A stretch of DNA of 64,000 nucleotides from Gavia stellata (taxonomy: Eukaryota; Chordata; Aves; Gaviiformes; Gaviidae). Both the position numbers and the translations under genes were made by a program. A model generated the notes under the pieces. It ran no database searches. It worked only from the letters and a program-made list of their open reading frames with translations, and was not told the origin of the DNA. Positions 58,101-64,000 of this stretch are shown here, one piece after another; the first letter of the stretch is position 1; every line of letters starts with the position of its first letter. The stretch lies in the NCBI RefSeq assembly GCF_030936135.1, contig NC_082600.1:18731943-18795942 (forward strand), in the 5' to 3' direction.

Positions 58101-61100
58101 GTTTGTGAACTTGTGGGGGATGCAACGGTGGGAGGCCCTCTTGGGCACGGTGATCATGAAATGACAGAGTTTTTGAATGTCAGAGAAGTAAGGGGGGGGT
58201 GTGTGTGTGTGTCAGCAGAACTGCTACCTTGGACTTCCAGAGGGCTGACTTCGGCCTGTTTAGCAGCCTGGTGGACAGAGTCCCTTGGGAGGCAGTCCTG
58301 AAGGGCAAAGGAGTCCAGGAAGGCTGGACACTCTTCAAGAAGGGAGTCTTAAAGGCACAGGAGCAGGCTTCCCATGTGCCAGAAGGTGAGACAGCGGGGA
58401 AGAAGAGAGAGCTTTGGATGGAACTCAGGAAAAAGAAAAGAGTTTATGACCTCTGGAAGAAAGGGCAGGCAACTCAGGAGGACTACAAGGATGTTGTGAG
58501 GTTTTGCAGGGAGAAAATTAGAAGGACCAAAGCCCAGCTAGAACTTAACCTGGTGACGGCCGTACAAGACAACAAAAAATGTTTCTATAAATACATTAGC
58601 AACAAAAGGAGAGCTAAGGAGAATCTTCATCCTTTACTGGACACGTCAGGAAACATAGCGACAAAGGATGAGGAAAAGGCTGAGGTACTTAATGCCTTCT
58701 TTGCCTCAGTCTTTAACAGTAAGACCAGTTGTTCTCTGGGTACCCAACCCCCTGAGCTGGAAGATAGGGACAGGGAGCAGAATAAAGCCCCCACAATCCA
58801 AGGGGAAATGGTTAGCAAACTGCTACGCCACTTAGACACCCACAAGTCTATGGGGCTGGATGGGATCCACTCAAGGGTACTGAGGGAGCTGGTGTAACTG
58901 CTCACCAAGCCACTTTCCATCATCTACCAGCAGTCCTGGCTAACTGGGGAGGTCCCAGTTGACTGGAGGTTAGCAAATGTGACACCCATCTACAAGAAGG
59001 GCCAGAAGGAGGATCCGGGGAACTACAGGCCTGTCAGTCTGACCTCGGTGCCAGGGAAGATTATGGAGCAGATCATATTGAGTGCCATCACGTGGCATGT
59101 ACAGGACAACAAGGCTATCAGGCCCAGTCACCATGGGTTTATGAAAGGCAGGTCCTGCCTGACTAACCCGATCTCCTATGACAAAGTGACTCTTTTAGCG
59201 GATGAGGGAAAGTCTGTGGATGTAGTCTACCTAGACTTTAGTAAAGCTTTTGACACCACTTCCCACAGCGTTCTCCTGGAGAAACTGACTGCTCATGGCT
59301 TGGATGGGTGCACTTTTCACTGGGTAAAAAACTGGGTGGATGGCTGGGCCCAAAGGGTTGTGGTGAACGGAGTTAAGTCCAGTTGGCAACTGGTCACAAG
59401 CGGTATTCTCCAGGGCTCGGTACTGGGGCTGGTCTTAATATCTTTATCAATATCTGGACAAGGGATCGAGTGCACCCTCAGTTGCAGACAACACCAAGTT
59501 GGGAGGGAGTGTTGATCTGCTCGAGGGTAGGAAGGCTCTGCAGAGGGATCTGGACAGGTTGGATCAATGGGCCCAGGCCAATTGTATGAGGTTCAACAGG
59601 GCCAAGTGCCAGGTCCTGCACTTGGGGCCCAACAACCCCATGCAACGCTACAGGCTTGGGGACGAGTGGCTGGAAAGCTGCTTGGTGGAAAAGGACCTGG
59701 GGGTGTTGATCAACAGTCGGCTGAATATGAGCCAGCAGTGTGCCCAGGTGGCCAAGAAGGCCAACGGCATCCTGGCTCGTGTCAGAAACAGTGTGGCCAG
59801 CAGGACTAGGGAAGTGATTGTCCCCCTGTACTCGGCACTGGTGAGGCTGTACCTTGACTACTGTGTTCAGTTTTGGGCGCCTCACTACAAGAAGGACATT
59901 GAGGTGCTGGAGCATGTACAGAGGAGAGCTACAAAGCTGGTGAGGGGTCTGGAGCACAAGTCTTATGAGGAGCGGCTGAGGGAACTGGGGTTGTTCAGCC
60001 TGGAGAAGAGGAGGCTGAGGGGAGACCTTATTGCTCTCTACAACTCCCTGAAAGGCAGTTGTAGAGAGGTGGGTGTTGGTCTCTTCTCCCAAGTGACTAG
60101 TGATAGGACAAGAGGAAACGGCCTCAAGTTGCATCAGGGGAAGTTTAGATTGGATATTATGAAAAATTTCTTCACGGAAAGGGTTGTCAGACATTGGAAC
60201 AGGCTGCCCAGGGAGGGCTGAGTCACCATCCCTGGAGGTTTTTAAAAGATGTGTGGATGAGGCACTTAGGGACATGGTGGACTTAGCAGTGTTAGGTTTA
60301 CGGTTTGACTTGATGATCTTAAAGGTCTTTTCCAACCTGAATGATTCTATGATTCTATTTAATAAAAATAAAATTAGTCTGCTGTTGTTCATCCAGGACT
60401 CCTTTCTAGAAACTCAGTACTTACCAAAACAAAGTCTAAAATAAAACCCATTTTATTGGTTTAGTGACTACTTGGTGAAAAATAATCTGTGTTCCTAATT
60501 CAGAGGGCCTAACTCTGTCACTGTTAGTAGCATTTGCTTCCCAAGCTATATTTAAGAAACTAAAGGCCCACAGTTCCCTGGGGTATTTATCCCTCTAATA
60601 GCAAAGGTCTTTATTCATATCCAAACCCAATATTCTTCTCTAACCCGACTTTCCTTTCTCTGCCTCGCTATGATACTCAGCCAGAGAACACTGTCAAAGG
60701 GGTCACTCAAATTTAAGAATGGAGTGACCATGAGAATGATGTATGGCCCCAGGCATACAATGCAATTTAAGAAAGGTGCTCTTTACTCACCAAAATACAC
60801 AAAAGTATCCACACAATGGATTGCAGCAGCAGTTTAATTTTAAGCAAAGACCTTTTAACTTTTCAGCCTTTGGGCCAAGGAACACTAGAGGTCTCTGTTT
60901 AGGTTACTAATCCAGCAGCTCACTTCTCATTTATGCTGGGTCCCTGCCTGTCAAGCTGGTGTCTAAGGGCACTGCAATCCTAAAAACATTTAAAGTGTTT
61001 GACAATAATTTTAGAGCCTCAGATTTGAAAATCTTGGCCAAAGCTTATCCACAAAGCCTAGCCAGAGTCTTGCTTCCCCACTTTCACAAACACTGAAGCA

Positions 61101-61281
61101 AGGTAAATAATGATTTCCAAAGTGAATATCCCAGGAGCAAACACTGTACCTTCCCCTAGCTGCAGAGCAGGGTCCATCAGCTCCATCATATACTCCACAT
61201 TCAGAAGGACTTCAGTCAAGTTGCTGCGGGCCAACACATACATGAGCACGGGGAGGAAGTCATCTGCACCGTATGGCTTCC
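51799..61281 (-). CDS. RIN3: RIN3, Ras and Rab interactor 3 (C-terminal part only)
   Basis: RIN3 is a guanine nucleotide exchange factor for Rab5-family GTPases (Rab5, Rab31) on early endosomes. It has SH2, proline-rich, RIN-homology, VPS9 and Ras-association regions. Only three coding exons fall in the window: 61150-61281, 54094-54257 and 51799-52107, all minus strand with GT-AG ends and matching phases. They give about 200 residues: the C-terminal half of VPS9, a short linker ([20 protein letters not shown]) and the RA domain to the stop. The linker and [20 protein letters not shown] are hallmark RIN-family sequences. Choosing RIN3 over RIN1 or RIN2 rests on synteny with LGMN and GOLGA5 and on the RA sequence. 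The N-terminal exons lie beyond the right edge. Nothing suggests the gene is broken. Confidence 0.93.
52108..54093 (-). other. RIN3: RIN3 last intron
   Basis: About 2 kb lies between the VPS9 exon and the RA exon. Apart from a 42-bp tandem duplication near its 3' end (52162-52245) no element was recognised. Open frames at 53.1-53.7 kb overlap on both strands and look fortuitous. Confidence 0.7.
52162..52245. repeat. 42-bp tandem duplication in RIN3 intron
   Basis: Two copies (52162-52203 and 52204-52245) are identical over at least 40 bases. Each includes AGGCAGAATTCAGCCCAAAG and CTCTAGCTGCCTAGAG. They lie 55-138 bases upstream of the RIN3 last-exon acceptor. The near-perfect identity indicates a recent event. 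Confidence 0.93.
54094..54257 (-). CDS. RIN3: RIN3 exon: end of VPS9 domain and linker
   Basis: This 164-base exon starts with two bases of a split Gly codon, and 54 codons follow ([20 protein letters not shown], then [20 protein letters not shown] and so on). The Tyr pair after Gly corresponds in VPS9 domains to the region of the conserved Tyr (Tyr354 in Rabex-5) needed for exchange activity. The acceptor is CTTTCACAG and the donor CAG|GTAGCT. Confidence 0.94.
55140..55560. promoter_or_regulatory. Intragenic CpG island in RIN3
   Basis: About 420 bases have dense CpG dinucleotides and several GCCGGGCC-type blocks, surrounded by ordinary intron sequence. The plus strand contains a donor-like CGCGCGG|GTGAGC near 55227-55231. 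It could be an alternative RIN3 promoter, an enhancer, or the start of an antisense transcript. It holds no RIN3 exon that I can recognise, and the open frames across it have the composition expected of GC-rich noncoding DNA. Confidence 0.55.
56890..57312 (+). pseudogene. CR1 ORF1 remnant, SGNH/GDSL esterase-like domain
   Basis: The conceptual translation contains [20 protein letters not shown] followed by [12 protein letters not shown] and [16 protein letters not shown]. After frame shifts it ends [23 protein letters not shown] and a stop, if the first His is read through a local indel. These blocks are typical of the esterase domain in CR1/L3 ORF1. The GDS block that carries the catalytic Ser lies upstream of the truncation point and is absent. 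In CR1 this domain is thought to act in membrane or RNP interactions. Confidence 0.75.
57353..58170 (+). pseudogene. CR1 ORF2 endonuclease domain, frameshifted
   Basis: Three successive frames carry the APE-type endonuclease. [20 protein letters not shown] and [12 protein letters not shown] lie in 57353-57742. [20 protein letters not shown] lies in 57736-57933. [14 protein letters not shown] and a strand with LLDLLFVN lie in 57952-58164. The Asn and Glu motifs (TNAHSM, TETRW) and the GDFN motif are recognisable, but the breaks at about 57735 and 57930 destroy the frame. Confidence 0.88.
58192..58212. repeat. G8(GT)n microsatellite inside CR1
   Basis: Eight G are followed by about six GT units inside the CR1 ORF2 region between the endonuclease and RT parts. 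It probably grew from a G/GT-rich seed in the element and now disrupts the frame. Confidence 0.85.
58215..59515 (+). pseudogene. CR1 ORF2 reverse transcriptase core, broken
   Basis: The frame 58199-58897 carries the pre-RT region ([20 protein letters not shown] and [13 protein letters not shown]) and ends in an in-frame TAA (GTGTAA, 58893-58898). The same frame resumes through the RT fingers and palm ([31 protein letters not shown] and [15 protein letters not shown]). A frameshift near 59430 precedes the active-site block. That block reads VADNTKLGG in the restored local frame, where CR1 normally has FADD, so the second catalytic Asp is Asn here. Confidence 0.88.
59499..60221 (+). pseudogene. 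CR1 ORF2 C-terminal region
   Basis: A 240-codon open frame corresponds to the post-RT part of ORF2 ([33 protein letters not shown] and [20 protein letters not shown]). It is homologous over most of its length to the fragment at 33224-33973, but clearly of another CR1 subfamily. A frameshift near 60216 separates it from the last stretch (60184-60444 frame) that leads into the 3' tail. Confidence 0.88.
61150..61281 (-). CDS. RIN3: RIN3 exon: middle of VPS9 domain
   Basis: This 132-base exon begins with two bases of a split Gly codon and encodes [20 protein letters not shown], then [20 protein letters not shown] and LGE, with one base left over for the next exon. The ADDFLPVL segment contains the conserved Asp that acts as the catalytic finger in VPS9 exchange factors (Asp313 in Rabex-5). 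The acceptor is TTTGCTCAG and the donor GAAG|GTACAG. Confidence 0.94.
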
Positions 61282-64000
61282 CTGAGCAAAGAGAAACACA
61301 GAGTGGTCCCAATAAACTCACCACAAAGACACGTTCCCACACAACAGTGACAGCTTCTCAACCAGCATGTCCTTTGCAGACTTTAGCTTACATTATCTGA
61401 AGAGTTAAAGCTTGAAAGCATCAGCAAAGAAAAAATGCTGAAAAAGGGAAAGTTCACTTAAAAAGTAAGTAAACTTGCTTCAAGCCCAAAATACGAGCTT
61501 GAAAATTTTTAGTGAGCTACGTTTCTGCCATTCTTTATTAACTGGAGAAAAAGAAACTTAAAACTTCGTGGATCACAGAGAAGTGATAATCCTTGAAGAG
61601 TGCAAAGGCTGCCAGCTTGGCCCTCTGATTTGACACTGCCTTCAAGACTGCAATTCAGATTTGCAATATTAGCAGCGAAGTTGTCTACATGCATTAGTGG
61701 TATTTATTCTTTTAGGTTTGCTATATGTGTGGGACCAAAGAGCAGAAAATAGAATTTGAGACAGTGGTTTTTAGGACTGAGGACTTAAGTGTTTATGTTC
61801 CTTCAGAAGACAAAACATCGCACTACATGTTCCTAACTAAAACAGTCTCCCAAGAGCTAGGATCTAAGAGGAAGCGTCTTTCAAGCCATGGTGTCTAGCT
61901 AAGAAAACAAAAAGCCTTTCACAGTGGACTTAGACTAGTTTTTGGACTTGGTGTGCAGCAGGTGCTACAGGAACAGATCCTCGTGGGCTCAGGATTTCTT
62001 GTGCTTAAAACATTCATATCAACAAAGTTAATAAAATGATCTTATATGTAATCTGCAAGAGCTCTTTGGGATCTCTGAGGACAAAAAAGTCTACATGTTA
62101 ACAGCCATCACTATAAATAATTACTACTTAAAATAGAATCCGAACTGAAGCTTCACCACATAAACCACAAAGAACACAAGGATAACTTTCCTTGTTTGAA
62201 AGATGCTTTCACTTTCCACCAACATGCCATAAATTCATCATGGACAACCCATAATAACAAGCTGCTTAACAGGCCTATCTTCCCAACATTGAGTTGACCA
62301 TTCCTCTTAACCTAAGCCCAGATTGCTTTCATTCTGAATGTCCTCCCTCAGACCATAGGCAGTTTTTCTCACCTGAGCACTTGGATGTGTTGGTTTCATG
62401 GACCATGTGTGTCTCACTTGGGAACTGTTTGCCTCACCTCAAAGAATCTAAGCTACACTTGATATAGCTTTGGTGAAATTATGCCCTAGCCATTTTTGGG
62501 CCATAGTCCACATGCTCTTCCATGGTAGGGCATAAATTCCTATTTCTCAAATGTTCCCACTGACTTATTTAAAATCTTTGCCATGAGTCAGCTTTCCTTT
62601 TTTGTCATTTGTAGCTGATGCAGATTCTCCACTGGCAAAGAAAGATATTCTTCTGAAGCCTCAAATAAACATGAGCTTAGCCCCTGATTTAAAAAAAAAA
62701 AAAAAAGTGTGGCTTTAAAATAAACCCAGTAATATATCTAATGAACAGAGAGTTGATCCAGTTAAAACAAAGTGTTGGAGGATGAGAGATTGTCAGGGCT
62801 GTAATTCAGTCTGCTTCTAACAGAGTCCACACATGCCACAACATAGACAATTTTTTTAATGAAAGTTGGATTAACACTTTAAATTCTGTTTGCTTTATTA
62901 TGGCTGCTTTTAGTTAAATGACACAGCCTTAGGTCTTTGACCAAACTATAAAAGGACTTTATTGTTTCATTAACATCTGGATGGAAATTTTGTTTGTCTG
63001 TTGTTGCCTTGGCTTATCTCTCTGTGAAAGCTTCAGCTCTGTGAAGGGTCCAATTCATTACTGTCATATATATTACCTTAATACAAGCAGCTTAGTAGTA
63101 CAGCTATTTAATATTGTCTAGCAAAAAAAGATGACACAACTGAGACATGAAAATGTACTAGAAAAACTGCACAGAGAAAAGCCCTATTCTCCTTTTGACC
63201 TGAGTAAATCAGATGCCAACAGAGTTAGTTCTGTATAAAACTAGTGCAAAGGAAGATGAAGTACCAAAAAGTTTGCTAGCCTCATTTTTCCCCTGTCTTT
63301 AAAAACTTTCTTTATGATGTAGTAGTTACTGACCAGTGGCATGAATTGTGTGCTGCTGATTCCCTGAAGGCCAAGGGATTTCTAATGCAACACCAATAGC
63401 AGAATTTTCTCTTCCCTACCACTTCTTTTTCATGACCAATCCATGTTGTGTCTGCTAGGGTAGCCAAGAAAGTTGCTACTTCACAACATGAATTCCTGTG
63501 CACTGGAAAAAAAATGATGTGTTTTTTTTTTGGTAAAACGTCACCAGAAGAGATCACTAACCAGACAGTGGACTGACCAACCAATGCAGAGTGGAAACAG
63601 CAACTTGGAACTAAACAATTCCATGTCCCCAGCCATCAACTTCTAGTGTCAACTGAAATGAAAGTTAGAGGACACTTTTCAAGAATTCCTACAGAATCTC
63701 TCTATTTCTTTTTTATTGGCTGACAAGTGGTTGTATGTACAAGCAGGCACTGAGTCAATTATTTTTCATTGCTCTCTATCTCATTTCTATAAGCTGATTT
63801 AGCTGCTCTGCCCACCAGCCCTTGTTAAAAACCTTTCTCAGCTTTAAGATTTCATAGAAATGTGATTGGACTTCCAGATGTTTATATGGCTTAAATAGGA
63901 AAATCTGATACACAGCTTCTTTTTGACTAATAAACTCAGAGTAGGGATGTCTGGTGGCAATAATGGAAAGAGTACTCATTCTCCATATGCTGTGTGCTCA
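61282..64000 (-). other. RIN3: RIN3 upstream intron (partial)
   Basis: From the VPS9 exon to the right edge I find no further RIN3 exon, no CR1 piece and no RNA gene. The sequence is AT-rich, with an A16 run at 62691-62706. The preceding exon (start of VPS9) should lie beyond 64000. Confidence 0.6.

Larger units (their letters stand above)
56890..60366 (+). mobile_element. CR1 LINE, long copy with ORF1 remnant and ORF2 (antisense in RIN3 intron)
   Basis: This is a 3.5 kb CR1 retrotransposon on the plus strand, opposite to RIN3. It begins inside the esterase-like domain of ORF1, continues through ORF2 (endonuclease, reverse transcriptase, C-terminal region), and ends with the CR1 3' sequence GATGATCTTAAAGGTC and an ATTCTATGATTCTAT tail. 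Frameshifts and stops break ORF2 into at least five frames, so the copy is dead. A short G-run and GT microsatellite (58192-58212) has grown inside it. The 5' limit is where protein similarity stops. Confidence 0.93.
54258..61149 (-). other. RIN3: RIN3 intron between VPS9 exons
   Basis: This 6.9 kb intron splits the VPS9 domain. It contains an intragenic CpG island (about 55140-55560) and a 3.5 kb CR1 in antisense orientation (about 56890-60366). No additional RIN3 exon was seen. Confidence 0.75.

Noticed and set aside
59478-60392. 304-codon open frame on the minus strand, the longest single frame in the window
   Set aside because: It is the exact antisense of the CR1 ORF2 C-terminal region and 3' tail. 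The tail part is a frame commonly seen on the reverse strand of CR1 ends, and nothing in it resembles a host protein.
1-64000. Search for CRISPR arrays, prokaryotic operons, tRNA or rRNA genes and endogenous retroviruses
   Set aside because: No regularly spaced repeats, ribosome binding sites, tRNA-like folds or retroviral gag/pol/env-like segments were recognised. The only mobile elements supported are CR1 LINEs.

Overview
This is a 64 kb piece of a vertebrate nuclear genome, most likely from a bird. The evidence is (1) intron-split genes with GT-AG junctions, (2) CR1 LINE elements whose 3' ends carry avian-style ATTCTATGA-type tails, with no Alu, L1 or other mammalian repeats seen, and (3) compact spacing with sharp CpG islands. 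Turtles and crocodilians also carry CR1, so a non-avian sauropsid cannot be fully excluded. The window holds parts of three genes, GOLGA5, LGMN and RIN3, in the same relative order and orientation as in the human 14q32 segment (RIN3-LGMN-GOLGA5).

Layout. Positions 1-2.5 kb hold the 5' end of GOLGA5 (golgin-84) on the minus strand: the first coding exon (927-1491), intron 1, and a CpG-island promoter with ETS, NRF1-like and GC-box motifs. From 2.7 to 16.1 kb is AT-rich intergenic DNA without a recognisable gene. A second CpG island (about 16.15-17.15 kb) is the LGMN promoter. It carries an inverted CCAAT box and two convergent ZNF143/SBS-like motifs. LGMN (legumain) runs on the plus strand from a noncoding exon ending near 16588 to a polyadenylation signal near 44.02 kb. 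All 13 coding exons can be placed and join in phase to a 431-residue protein whose catalytic His148 and Cys189 have the same numbering as in human.

From 44 to about 51.4 kb is a partly GC-rich intergenic stretch between the convergent 3' ends of LGMN and RIN3, with one eroded CR1 fragment. From 51.8 kb to the right edge lies the 3' end of RIN3 on the minus strand: three coding exons covering the C-terminal half of the VPS9 domain, the Ras-association domain and the stop. The rest of the gene is beyond the window. RIN3 introns contain an intragenic CpG island (about 55.14-55.56 kb), a 42-bp tandem duplication just before the last exon, and a long CR1 (about 56.89-60.37 kb) that keeps part of an ORF1 esterase domain and most of a frameshifted ORF2.

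All three products act in membrane traffic or lysosomal biology (Golgi tether, lysosomal asparaginyl protease, endosomal Rab5-family exchange factor). The sequence shows no sign that they are co-regulated, and the linkage is best read as ancestral synteny. I found no convincing undescribed system. The most useful leads are the intragenic CpG island in RIN3, the paired ZNF143-like sites at LGMN, the CR1 with ORF1 remnant, and several local duplications.
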